Of a DNA stretch of 64,000 nt, positions 41,393 through 52,500 are shown in pieces. This DNA is from a virus. The translations under genes and the position numbers were made by a program. The DNA lies in IMG/VR virus record IMGVR_UViG_3300047666_000499, positions 1-64,000 of that record. One strand, written 5' to 3'. Under the pieces are notes generated by a model. That model saw only the letters and a program-made list of their open reading frames with translations, had not been told where the DNA came from and did not search any database. Position 1 is the first letter of the stretch. Each line of letters starts with the position of its first letter.

Positions 41393-44389
41393 ATGTATAG
41401 ATTAATTAAGAAATATCAGACTGGGGGGTTGATTGACACGGATGCTATGACGGCTGACGTTAAGAACGATTCTACATTTTTCAAAGATGGCGCATATACT
41501 GCCTCGGGACGTAAGCGCCTTACGGCTATTGTGCAGATCCAAGAAAACCAAGGACAAGGTCTTAGATATAACATTAATGACGATTCCAGTAGATTCGAGA
41601 TAGTAGATCCCACTGGCAAACAAGTAATTGACAGCGAGGGTAGAGGTATAGGGACTGCGGAAAACGCGGGAATATTCTATGGAACAGTTAATCGTTACAA
41701 GAAATCCAAAAAAGAAGTATCCAAAGCCATCTCTACAGCCGGAAATTACATTATACAGCCAGCTGATACATTAAAACCTAAAGTCGCGACCCCTCAGAAG
41801 TCTGTTGAAACTCCCAACGATCCGGTGGAAACACCAGAATCGTCGAGTGATGCACCTAAGAGTTACGCTTCAGGTAGACTGGGCACACAAGTTACACCAG
41901 CAAGTACATTCCGCGCGAGTGGTTTGAAAGGAGCTACGCCTCATGACCTTTTAGGTACTTGGCAAGGTTTTGGTACAGGTAATGCTGGCGGAGCGGGAGG
42001 TGCAGGAGGCCCTGATGAAGTTCAATTGGATCCTGAGACTGGTCAACCAATACAGGTTGTTCAAGCTTTTGATTACACGATCTCGGAGGATATGAAGCCT
42101 TGGGAGGAAAAAGTGAACACTAACATCAGTGGGCTACTTACAACTAACTGGAATCACAACATTAAGGACAGTGGTGGTTGGGGTAAGTTTGATGAAACTT
42201 TCTTAAACGAAAGTCTTGTTCCCTTGAACGAAGTTTTACGTTTAAGAAACATAGGTGAACAAGATTTGAAGTTAGAGAAAAGTCTAGGGCTTGCGGAAGA
42301 TCTTACTGACGAGGGCCTGTTGAAGGACATAGAGGGTAAAAAGACTTACCACACAAATGTGTACCGCAACCAGTTGTCTCACAACGTCACAGATGCTACA
42401 ACGTACATCGATGATGAGATAAAACGTCTGCAAGACACATCTTGGGCCAACGATTCTGACAGGCTTGCTGCTATACAGCACTTGCAGAAAAACCGTCAGG
42501 ACATAACAGATCGCTACGACAAGGCCTACGAAGCCGGCAACTCCAAGGGGTTCAGAGAATTCTACGGCGAGGATCTTCCTACACACTACAATACTTACTA
42601 CGATACGACTAAGAAAGAGATCCACGGATCTTGGGCGTCTTACAATGGTTCTAAGAAGGAGCAGCAAACTATTGTTGATGCTGAAAAATTAGTAGGCTAC
42701 CAGAAGGTTTTAACAAGCCAACTGGTCCACGGTACATCTGGTTTTAATGGTAATGGAAACATGCCAGCGGCTCTACTTGAGAATGGCTCTCGGGTGGATT
42801 TGTACATGATTCGTGACGCTATAGACGCAGCTACGACTGACGAGGAGCTTAAAAAGATCTACGTGCCAGTCCTTGTAAAGGGCACTAAGAGCAGCAACGG
42901 ATCGGGAGCGGAGTACAAGCTTCAAACAGCGTACAACTTCGTGAACGGCAACCCGTGGTATGTGCATGTGAATTCAGAAACCAATAAGGGTGATATCAAG
43001 AAGTTCCTTTGGAACTACGGGTACAACTCAGGTAAGAACAGCTATAAAGAGGGAGGAACTTTGAGAGTACCAAAAGCACAATCAGGCATGAACCTGAACG
43101 TGGGCAGCATACAAGCTATCCAAGAACTGATCAGACAGCAGAAAGCCGGTGAGGTTATAAATCCTCCATCCGCTGGATCATGGTCAGACACACCTAACAC
43201 TGGGCCGTCTAACCCTTATGCTACCGGCACACCAGCTTACAACATTACAAGTCCTACTAGCCCATCACCAGCTTCGGCTTTGGTGGCTAAACCAAGGTAT
43301 AACCCAATAAGTGTAACTTCGACGAGTACAGCGGATTATGCGGGCTCACCTAGACCAGCAGACAGCAGGGTAACAGCAGTTAATGCGGTTGGGTCACCAA
43401 ACAGATTCGCGTCAACAGGTACCGGCTCTGTAGGAGTGGGGACACCAGAAAAGACGGATGGGGATCAAATTAGTTTGGAAGGCACTGTCTACAGACAGGA
43501 CGATGATATGCCGGTCAACACAAACAAGATCTCAACAAACGGGCCTATTATCTCCCGTACAGGAATAAACACGCCTATTGGCGAAGTGCAGTACAATGAC
43601 ATCCTTCAGTTAGGATTAGCACATAAAGCGTACAAAGAAAAAATTACGGAGATCCAGCCTTTCCAAAAGAAGTTCCAGCCCAAAGGGGCTAGACATGTTC
43701 TCGCGGCAAGAGATTTGGACGCCGGTACCATAAATAAGGTGCAGAATGACATTGCTACAATGAGAAGCGGTTACCGTGGATCTGACCCAGTGATGAGCGC
43801 GTTGTCAACTCTTATGACAAACGATCAAAGAGGTGTTGCTAAACGTGACTTCTTAGTTAAGCGTGGAGCTTACAGAAGAGAAGAAGAAGATCGTGTGGCA
43901 AACCAAATGGAAGAAAGAAGAGTACAATTATCAGCAGACACACAAGGTCAGCATATCACAAACGAAGAGAATCGATTCTTACGCTACCAAGGAGACTTGC
44001 AAGCGGCATCAGAAGAGAAACGTCGTAAAGATGAGTGGAGAGCTAACCTTGGGTCAACAGGCGCTGCCGTTCAGAGTAGATGGAATGGTGAAGCTGCGGC
44101 TGATAAACAATATAGAACTGGTCTTGTAGTGCAGGAACACCAACAAAAGGTGAACCAAGCTCAATCGGCCTACCAGATGGCTAAGAACTATTTGACGGAT
44201 TACCAAGGTAATGGTCAAGCAGGAGTTTACGGTCAGGTAGATCCAACTGAGTTACAGTCTGCACAGCAAGCCGTACAGGATGCTTACAAGGCATTAAACG
44301 AAATACAGACCACAAATATTTCCGACGCAGGGGCTGAGGCCGACAAGATAAATGCAGGAAGATCTATTATGAGGTGGCGGAGAGGATAA
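41393..44389 (+). CDS. large internal virion (cargo-type) protein
   Basis: The 998-residue protein starts MYRLIKKYQTGG, sharing the Lys-x-x-x-Gly-Gly start with its neighbours. Residues about 130-225 are Pro/Ser/Thr/Gly-rich and disordered, and about 230-530 are mixed and helical. A second motif (KEGGTLRVPKAQSGM) lies near 551. Another disordered region follows (about 585-700), and the last 270 residues are long charged helices and coiled coils. Crassvirales particles carry several large proteins of this kind inside the head or tail. That identity is inferred from position before the giant genes and from the composition. The gene ends just before a terminator. Confidence 0.55.
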   Translation: MYRLIKKYQTGGLIDTDAMTADVKNDSTFFKDGAYTASGRKRLTAIVQIQENQGQGLRYNINDDSSRFEIVDPTGKQVIDSEGRGIGTAENAGIFYGTVNRYKKSKKEVSKAISTAGNYIIQPADTLKPKVATPQKSVETPNDPVETPESSSDAPKSYASGRLGTQVTPASTFRASGLKGATPHDLLGTWQGFGTGNAGGAGGAGGPDEVQLDPETGQPIQVVQAFDYTISEDMKPWEEKVNTNISGLLTTNWNHNIKDSGGWGKFDETFLNESLVPLNEVLRLRNIGEQDLKLEKSLGLAEDLTDEGLLKDIEGKKTYHTNVYRNQLSHNVTDATTYIDDEIKRLQDTSWANDSDRLAAIQHLQKNRQDITDRYDKAYEAGNSKGFREFYGEDLPTHYNTYYDTTKKEIHGSWASYNGSKKEQQTIVDAEKLVGYQKVLTSQLVHGTSGFNGNGNMPAALLENGSRVDLYMIRDAIDAATTDEELKKIYVPVLVKGTKSSNGSGAEYKLQTAYNFVNGNPWYVHVNSETNKGDIKKFLWNYGYNSGKNSYKEGGTLRVPKAQSGMNLNVGSIQAIQELIRQQKAGEVINPPSAGSWSDTPNTGPSNPYATGTPAYNITSPTSPSPASALVAKPRYNPISVTSTSTADYAGSPRPADSRVTAVNAVGSPNRFASTGTGSVGVGTPEKTDGDQISLEGTVYRQDDDMPVNTNKISTNGPIISRTGINTPIGEVQYNDILQLGLAHKAYKEKITEIQPFQKKFQPKGARHVLAARDLDAGTINKVQNDIATMRSGYRGSDPVMSALSTLMTNDQRGVAKRDFLVKRGAYRREEEDRVANQMEERRVQLSADTQGQHITNEENRFLRYQGDLQAASEEKRRKDEWRANLGSTGAAVQSRWNGEAAADKQYRTGLVVQEHQQKVNQAQSAYQMAKNYLTDYQGNGQAGVYGQVDPTELQSAQQAVQDAYKALNEIQTTNISDAGAEADKINAGRSIMRWRRG

Positions 44390-44420
44390 TTGATTGTTGA
44401 TTGTTGTTTACCCCGTGAGA

Positions 44421-44453
44421 ACCCGTTTGCTTGATTGCGATCGGGTTTTTACA
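44421..44453 (+). terminator. intrinsic terminator
   Basis: AACCCG and CGGGTT pair around a loop of about 15 bases (with a possible inner GATTGCGATC stem), followed by five T. Short TTGATTG direct repeats lie just upstream. Confidence 0.78.
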
Positions 44454-44483
44454 TTAATACTCTAGATTATTTTCTTATTATTA
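44454..44483 (+). promoter_or_regulatory. promoter, TTA-N19-TATTATTA
   Basis: TTA (44454-44456) is followed after 19 bases by TATTATTA (44476-44483), the same second box as the promoter at 3539. The start codon is 22 bases downstream, and the box begins right at the end of the terminator. Confidence 0.52.
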
Positions 44484-44504
44484 CACTATCAAAATTTTTG
44501 AAAT

Positions 44505-46541
44505 ATGCCAATTTTATATACTCCCAGCAGATTAAAGGCTTCCCGAATTGTCAAGAGACAGGACGGAGGTGTCATTCCAGTATACGGAACCTACCAAGTG
44601 CAACACGCGCAGCAAGCCCCTTATAACCCAGCTGGGTTGTTAGCGAAGTATCAAACCCCACAAGCTGCACCGGGCGCAAAAGCTGCACCTGAGCCAGCGG
44701 AGTGGAGGAATGAGAATGAGATTGAGGGCCTAATTGGTGACTCTTCTAACTACATGGCCGAGCTTGAGCAGATCGAGGGAACTATAAGACAAGGTTTGTC
44801 TCGTAACCCAGACTTCTTCAACACAGAGTACGGCGCGGCGATCAAGAGTAAGTATGACCATTGGACTACCCACGAGTTGCACACTCTCAAAAAGAATGAG
44901 GAGCTCTACAAGGATGCTGTTTCTTCTATGAAGGAGAACAAATCAGATGAGAACTGGGTGTACGACAACGGCAAGGGCTATGTGTACCGCTACGGCCAAG
45001 AAGGTAAGCTGGAAATTGAGGCTATGTCTCCATTGCAGCTGAAGGACGAGGTTGATGACGCGGGCAGACCAAAGTGGGAGCGACTTACTTACGGTGAATT
45101 GGCTAAATTTCGTAGTAACTACGACTCAGATTCCTTTATAAAGAACCCTTATTTGGCCCAACTAATCGGAGACGGTATTGGTATGGCCAAGGTTCGTAAG
45201 GACTATGTGGAAAACGCATTCAACAGTATTGGGTACAACGCCCAAGACAACACTATCGAGACCGGTGGTCAAGTCATAGATGGCGAGACTATCGAGAAAA
45301 TGATGAGAGGTGACGCTAGTAAATCTAACGAACGCCAGCTTATAAACGCGGTGAACAGTCTTAAACGAGAAATAAAACACACACCAGCTTGGAACACTTT
45401 AGAGTCTGAAGCTTGGCAAGATCCGTCGGTGAACACAGCTGAGGATGCTTCAAAGTGGATCGATAATTACTTCTTAGATGTTATGTATTCTAAGCTTATC
45501 GGTGAGGAGTCTTACAAGCGCGCGGACATTTTGGATCGTGATGCTATTGACCCTTTAACTGGGGAGGGAGGGCCAGCCATAAAGCTAAAGGAACTAAGCG
45601 AGTACAACTTTGCCCCGTTGGGTATAGGTACAGAAGTCGATTTCAAACTTGAAGCATGGCTAGGTAAAGTAAATGGACAGTACAAGACTTCTACACAAAA
45701 GATTAAAGCTGTGGAAGCCAAGTATGTTTCTTCAGATATAAACGCGGCTATCAAGAAGGAGGACAAATCTAAGTTCCACGATGACCACCAAGTTAAGTTC
45801 AAGTCTTTCAACAAGCTCGGGTCGAGTCTGGGGAAACTGGCTGTGATGTCGGAGGCTCAACTTGCTTCTGGTAAAAAACTGAGTGAAACAACGATTGCGT
45901 TCGAGAAGACCAGTGTACCAGCTGATGAGGCCATGGTAGTTTTCGAGGGTTCAGCTCATGTTGTTACAGCCTATGTTAACAAAGGGAATGGCGAGATTGT
46001 GCAATTGAAAGATCAGGACAAGTACAACAAGGAGGTAGAAAAACTCACAGGGCAATACAACAGCGGTTCAACATACCAAGAGTTTGCCGTAAAAGACAGC
46101 GATGTCGCGGAGCAAAAGTATATAGCTCTTGCCAACGCAATCTGGGACAAGCACTACGGTGACTTAGCAGAGAAGATCGAGAAGAGGCAGTTTTACACAG
46201 TCGAGGCAGTATTCCCTGCTATGAACTCTGAGAAAGATTATGTTTCCAGTTCGTCTTATCTAAACAACTTGCCTAAGCAAACGGTTTCCTTGGGCCAGCA
46301 GAACTCTTACTACTACAGTGATCAGTTCAAATCCAACATGGATTTCGATTTAAGTTTCAATAGAACAAACATATTTATACCAGTGGATCATGCTATGTAC
46401 GCACAGGCCGCCGGAGCCAACGTTTACACTCAGGACGAAAATGTTAGAGATGTGAATATTATCAAAAACCTACAAGGTGCATCTAGTGTGGCAACACGAG
46501 CGGAACTGCAACAAGCAATTAACAAAAACTTTACACAATAG
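44505..46541 (+). CDS. internal virion protein preceding the giant cargo genes
   Basis: The 678-residue protein has the N-terminal motif VKRQDGGVIPV (about 16-26) and a Pro/Ala-rich stretch (about 40-70). The rest is a largely alpha/beta charged body with helices about 75-160 and 235-320 and strand-rich parts after 360. It ends two bases before the 3404-residue gene, so the two are likely made together. No enzyme motif is seen. It is probably part of the ejected protein set. Confidence 0.55.
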   Translation: MPILYTPSRLKASRIVKRQDGGVIPVYGTYQVQHAQQAPYNPAGLLAKYQTPQAAPGAKAAPEPAEWRNENEIEGLIGDSSNYMAELEQIEGTIRQGLSRNPDFFNTEYGAAIKSKYDHWTTHELHTLKKNEELYKDAVSSMKENKSDENWVYDNGKGYVYRYGQEGKLEIEAMSPLQLKDEVDDAGRPKWERLTYGELAKFRSNYDSDSFIKNPYLAQLIGDGIGMAKVRKDYVENAFNSIGYNAQDNTIETGGQVIDGETIEKMMRGDASKSNERQLINAVNSLKREIKHTPAWNTLESEAWQDPSVNTAEDASKWIDNYFLDVMYSKLIGEESYKRADILDRDAIDPLTGEGGPAIKLKELSEYNFAPLGIGTEVDFKLEAWLGKVNGQYKTSTQKIKAVEAKYVSSDINAAIKKEDKSKFHDDHQVKFKSFNKLGSSLGKLAVMSEAQLASGKKLSETTIAFEKTSVPADEAMVVFEGSAHVVTAYVNKGNGEIVQLKDQDKYNKEVEKLTGQYNSGSTYQEFAVKDSDVAEQKYIALANAIWDKHYGDLAEKIEKRQFYTVEAVFPAMNSEKDYVSSSSYLNNLPKQTVSLGQQNSYYYSDQFKSNMDFDLSFNRTNIFIPVDHAMYAQAAGANVYTQDENVRDVNIIKNLQGASSVATRAELQQAINKNFTQ

Positions 46542-46543
46542 TA

Positions 46544-49500
46544 ATGGCCGAAACAACTACAACTAAGGAGAGACCATTGTATGGTTCAGACCCAGACGCA
46601 ACAAACGTTGACTGGTTCAAAGCTCGTAAAGACGGAACAATCCAAGGTTCGGATTACAAGGACATTTTCACTCAGATGGGTGGACAAAAAACTGAACTTA
46701 AGACGTCTGCGGAATACTGGAATGACACTGGTCTTCGTACACAGTATGAAGAGCAGTATGGTGACAAGGCCAAAGAAGTCTTTGACAAGGAGTACACTGT
46801 TACGGCTGCTGACTTTCAGCAGTTCAACCAGTTTGATCACGGTATAAAGCAGTTTGCTACAAACCAAAGGAGACAATCGGCTAACGTAGTAGGAGGAGAA
46901 TCTTGGGGTTACGATCCTGAGAATTTGAAGACTATGAGTCCTTCATTTGAAGAGCGTTATATGCGTTCAGACGGTGCTATGGATCAGGGTCTTGGTATGT
47001 CCGAGGCTGACAGAGATCCGAGAGAACTAGCTATGGAGTCCAGAAAGTTTCAGTCTTACGATGGTTCTATTCGTGACATGCCTACTTGGGATGAAGTTCA
47101 CGCCCAGTCAAACGGTACCGATTACGCGGAGGATTACCTTTCTTGGGGAGACTCATGGGGTAACAATGCCATGGCGTTCAATAATAATTACACAGACGAC
47201 AAAGGAAACCACATCACAGGATTTGGTTATCCACCGGAAATGCTCCAAGGAGACTACCGTGGGCCTCGTTACATCAAGGCTTTGTACGAAGGAGGTTACA
47301 GAGATTCTTTAGACTACGAAATAGTTAGTAAGTTTGATTATGCTGGTTTCACCAGTATGGATCGTAATGCAGGTTGGACATCTTTTGTTCCTCGTGTATT
47401 GGCTAACGGTATTACAAACATGTACAAAGGTGTTGGTACTCTAGCGGCAGCAGGATCTGCTATGTTAGGATGGAACGACTCAAAAGAATGGGTTGAAGAT
47501 CACTGGTTGATGGGGGCTAATTCAGCCAAAGTTTCTGAGTACCTTAGTACACAGGAGAACGGTCTAGCGTCTTGGGATGGGGCTATGGGGTTCGTCGGAG
47601 ACACACTTATGCAATTATTTGTGGGTGCTGGTATCGGTAAGGCCGGTGCAGCTAGTTCCACAGTGTTAGGTGCTGGTGTTAAGATGTCCGGCAAAGTAGG
47701 TAAATACTCATCTTTGATGGCTATGACAGCATACGGGGCGGCTGATTCTTATGACAGTGCTCTAAGAGCGGGTTATACAGACAAGCAAGCTGGTGTATTC
47801 TACATGACCAATATGGCGGCATTATTCGCTGTGAACAAACGATTTAACGTGTTGGAGGACGCTTTTGCGACTAACAAGATGATGAAAGAGTCTAGCAAGC
47901 TATGGACTAAAAATATGGCATACGCTGCCCCGGCCCTTAAGAAGGCTGTTGCTGCTGGGGACGATAAAGCGGCTCAGACCATCATGAAAACGTATACACA
48001 AAAGATGTATAACGGCCTTTCAAAAGTGGCTACAAAAATTAAGAAATTAGAGGGATACCCTAAAGCTATGCTTACTGAAGCGGCTGAAGAGATTGCAGAA
48101 ACAGTATCACAGAAGACTTTAGAACAGGCTTTCAACGCTACAACTGCAATGGGTATCACAGACGGTAACTTCAAGTCTATGTACGATGAAGGCTACTGGG
48201 AAGAATATGGGCAGGAGTTGTTACTATCTGCTGCTGGTGGTGCTCTAGGTGGGGCATTCGCTAAGACGTTCTACCACAAAAGAGATGACGGCAAGAAGCG
48301 TGAGTTCCTTGACATGGTGATGGATGATGACGGGTCTATGTTAGACCAGTTGGATGAGTTACACAAATCAGGGGCTTTAGGTTCTTTCGTTGATTCCACT
48401 GAGTGGGACGCTGATGAAAAGAGATACAAAACTATGGTAGAGGCAGGCGAAACCGCTATGTCTATGGCTGACGCTAACAAGCAAGTTTTACAACAAGAGT
48501 ACGCTTACGTAAAGGGTATTGTTGACACATTAGGGTCAAAAGATGCTGTGAAAAACATGACTGAGAAGCACCCGGGATTAGCGAGTGCTATCAACAACAT
48601 GCAAGTAGTAAACGACGTCAAAGCGCTTACGAAGCAATACACCGACTTGCACGGGGAACATGAGAACATGGCCACAGAAGCTATACCTAGAACTCCGGAA
48701 GATATGGAGGAAGGTAGTGAGGAAGAGGCTAAGTTCATCAAGAAGGAATCAGATAACTCTGGTTTAACTCCTGAAGTTACTAAGCAAGTAGCAGATATAA
48801 AGGCCAAGATTGACGACATATCATCTGGTAAATCTGCGGAGAAATACTTCATGAAAGCCGCTGCCCGTGGCACTTTGTTTGACACAGAGAGCGACTTGGG
48901 TCGTGCTTACGCGGAATACGGTGACGATTTCTTACACGAGCTGATGAAGGTGAGTGGGGAATCATCTGTTGATGTAGAAGAGAAATCAAAGAAGAACCTT
49001 GAGAGAATAGGGGAAAGCGGTAAAGTGCTTGCTTCTTTGGAGAAGGATCTCAGCAACATCGACGAAGTAGCCGACAAGCTTATGTCTGGTGATCGTATGT
49101 ACATCTCAGACCAAGTAAAAGAGAAAATAGAGAAGTTGTACGAGGAACAAAAGGTCCCAAACGACAAGCTCTCGGAGCTTCAAAAGAAGATACAGGAGCA
49201 AGTGGTTGCTGATGGTAAGTATGAACTGTCTACGATCGTTAGCTCAGAGGAGTTTAAGGCTCTACGTAAGACCAACCCCGAGAAGGCAGACAAATACGCA
49301 GCATTCCTATCGTCGTTCTTGAAGACCAAGTTCGATGAGAAGCTTAACGCGGTTAAGACTATGGATGATATCCGTAACCTTGACTTTGAGTCTAACATAT
49401 CTTTGGAGGACATCTTATATACAATACAAGAGCAAGAATTCGATTTCTCCTTGGAATCAATGACAGGTGGGGAACAAGACATCCACGGTCACTTTGATGC

Positions 49501-52500
49501 TAAGACAGAGGAAGAATTAGTAGTTATAGGTGAAAAACTAGGGAAGATCTTCGCTCAAAACGAGGATGCTTACAAGTTTGATATCGGGTCGGAGTCTTTC
49601 TCTAACCTTACAACTTCTGAATTTAGCGAGCATGTTGCAGATCTAATGAAGAACTTCAACAAACTTTCTGAGCTGTATGACCTGTCTAAGAATGCACCTA
49701 CTGAAGAGGAAGTGGCATTTGACAGAACAAAGGCTGATTTCTTGTTGAACGGGTTTGCCCAAGACGAGCATGCTGGCCTTATGGACAGTGGTAATCTAGG
49801 GAACCAGATGGCTGCTATACTCTATCAAATCGAGAAACAAAAGCTTAGTGATGATGACGACTTTGGTACGTACAACAATTCAGATGAGCCTGAGAACATT
49901 CTTAAGCAAGCTGAGGCCCGTGCCAAACAAATTGACATGCTGTTGTTCGCCTTAAGAGTGGACAATAAAGACGGTGGTGTTTCTTACAACCCTCTAGTAG
50001 AGCAATCAGGAGCAGCAGATATCGCTGCTCTTAGAGTAAGACAAGAACGTATTAATTCAAAACCGAAAGCGAAATCGAGGGACATTATTCTTGGTGCTGT
50101 TACTGCGGCCGAAACATCTGGAACACATTCTGAGTTCTTTAACAAAATGGGGTTAAACCCGGTTATGTGGAGAGACTTGAATTCTCGTAAAGATGAGTTG
50201 AGCGCAGAAGAGGTGGAAATGCACAAGGAGTACAGTGACACCTTGGGTAACGTTATTGAAGCTAAAGTTGCTCTAGAAGGTATCGTAACAGACGCTAAGA
50301 AAGCGATCAGCATTGCGAAACACAACCAAGATTCAAAGAACATTGTTAACAACCAACGTGAGGCTATATCTGCGAACATCAAGCATGAAGCTGACATCTT
50401 GGACAAAGTTATCAACCACGCTGATATGGAGGATGTAGAGGAATTAGAATTCTTCCACACTCACAACTTCAACGATAGTTCAGATGCTGGTGTGGTGAAA
50501 TCTTTCAACGTCCTATTGGACGCTAAGAGGCTCATATACTCAGCTTTAAAAGATAAAGACGACAAAATAGAAGAGATATTAGACGCCCTGTTTGCTAACC
50601 TGAATGGTATTGCGAACGGCCGCCGTGTAGCTAATGATGTTTCCAGAGCGGCAACTATGCTTACTTTTGACGAGGCATCATTCTACGCTAGATACAAATC
50701 AATATTAGCTGACTTCGACCTAGGTGGTTCACCTACAGTGGAGCAGGAACAAGTTGGTTTGTCTATCATGTCTCACATGATGGGTAACGGATCCAACGTT
50801 GTGAACGACGTGCTGGGAGCGAATGTTACTAACACAGTGGTTATCAATGGCCGTCAAGGTACGGGTAAATCAACATTCGCCTTAGGGGTGGGTGTGGCTA
50901 GTGGTCAGGCCGAACAAATCGAAAAGTTCGGCGAGGACAAGTCTCGAGTTCTGCTTTCAGCAAACACACCGAAGCAAGTTTCCACGTTAGTGAAGACAGC
51001 CGAGAAGTTTGGTATCAACATAAAGAGATTTGGGACTGCAAACGGGTTAACTTCTGTTAGGGAGTCTGACTCTTCTATGCAGAGACCACTGGATCTTATA
51101 CAGAAACTAGAGGAGAATAAAGACATTGATGATGTGAGTACAATCGTATTCGATGAGGCATCATTTATACAATATGAAGGCTCTGAGCCATCTGACTTGA
51201 AACGTATCATGGATGCGATCAGTAAGATAAACAAGGGCAGAGACGGTATCAACACGCCTAAAATGAGCCTAGTGCTTATGGGGGACAGCGGGCAAAACGG
51301 CCACCGTGATGCAGATGGGGCTGTTAGTAACATCTTCGTGGAAGATCGTGTATACGGACCGAGAGAATTAACTTTGAGCCATAGAGCCAAGGTTTTGGCT
51401 ATTACAGACGCTACTGCGCAGATTGAGAAGGACAGACGTAATTTGAAGATCAAGACGGAGTGGGGGACAGCTGATGAGGTTTCCAAGGGTCTCTTGGCGG
51501 GTGTACGAGTTAGACCGACTTCGGACAACGTGTTTGATGACAACGATTTGGTTAGCAACATTCGCCAGCAAATCGAAGAAAGAATAGGGTTACCTAACAC
51601 AGATCCTTTTGAGGTGGGTGTTATATTGCCAGCTGGTGAGGTTATGCCAACAGGTAGTTTGATGGAAGTGCTAAGAGTACAATACCCAGATAACTTCCGT
51701 GTGACTGACCACGTTGACGTACAAGGTGATGAGTTCGACTATGTTATCGCAAGAATGACAGCCAACGAGATTGGTGAGAGCGCAGAACAGTACGGGGCTA
51801 AACAGCACCTTATGGTAGCTGCTGCTAACAAACTGTCCACAACTATAGGTCGTGGGAGATACTTTATTACACTTATCAACGACACACAGCGTCCTCTATC
51901 TAGCGATGGCCCTACGAAGATAACAATCGTGGAGTCAGCTATGAACGAGATCGTAGCGGCACAGGTGCTTGAACTTAAGATGGAAATGTTAGGTTTGGAA
52001 GCTAAGCCAGTTGACAAAGAGGTGTTAGAGAAGACTGATAAAGAATTAGAACGTAAAGCCCGCGTTGACCAAGACGAGGTTGACGAGGTTGCCAAGCGTG
52101 TTGAAGAAGACAAAGACAGAAACATTATCCTTAAAGAGGAAGAAGGTGACGCCGTGAATATCGAAAACGTTCGAGTGGCCGGTTTGTACGAGCTGTTGCT
52201 GTTCAACCACAAGGACAAAGTGCATGAGTTTCAAACGGCAGAAGAGCAATCTGAGTACATAAACCGTATGGCTCCTGTGGACAACCCAGAGCAGGCAAAA
52301 GGGATCAACGAATTAGCTGATGCAAAATTGGCATTGTTAGATTCTCAGGATTACGCTACTTTGGTTGCGGCCACTATGAAGTATGAGGACTCTGATAATG
52401 CGGAATTTAACGATGACGTCATCAGCTCTGTTCAGCAGACTATAGACACCCACTTTGAGGGTGTTCCAGTGGGGACAGACATTACTGAAGCTGGTGAAGA

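Noticed and set aside
50905-51600. A 231-residue minus-strand frame opposite the helicase
   Set aside because: It is the shadow of a clear helicase domain and reads as Ser/Leu-rich random sequence.
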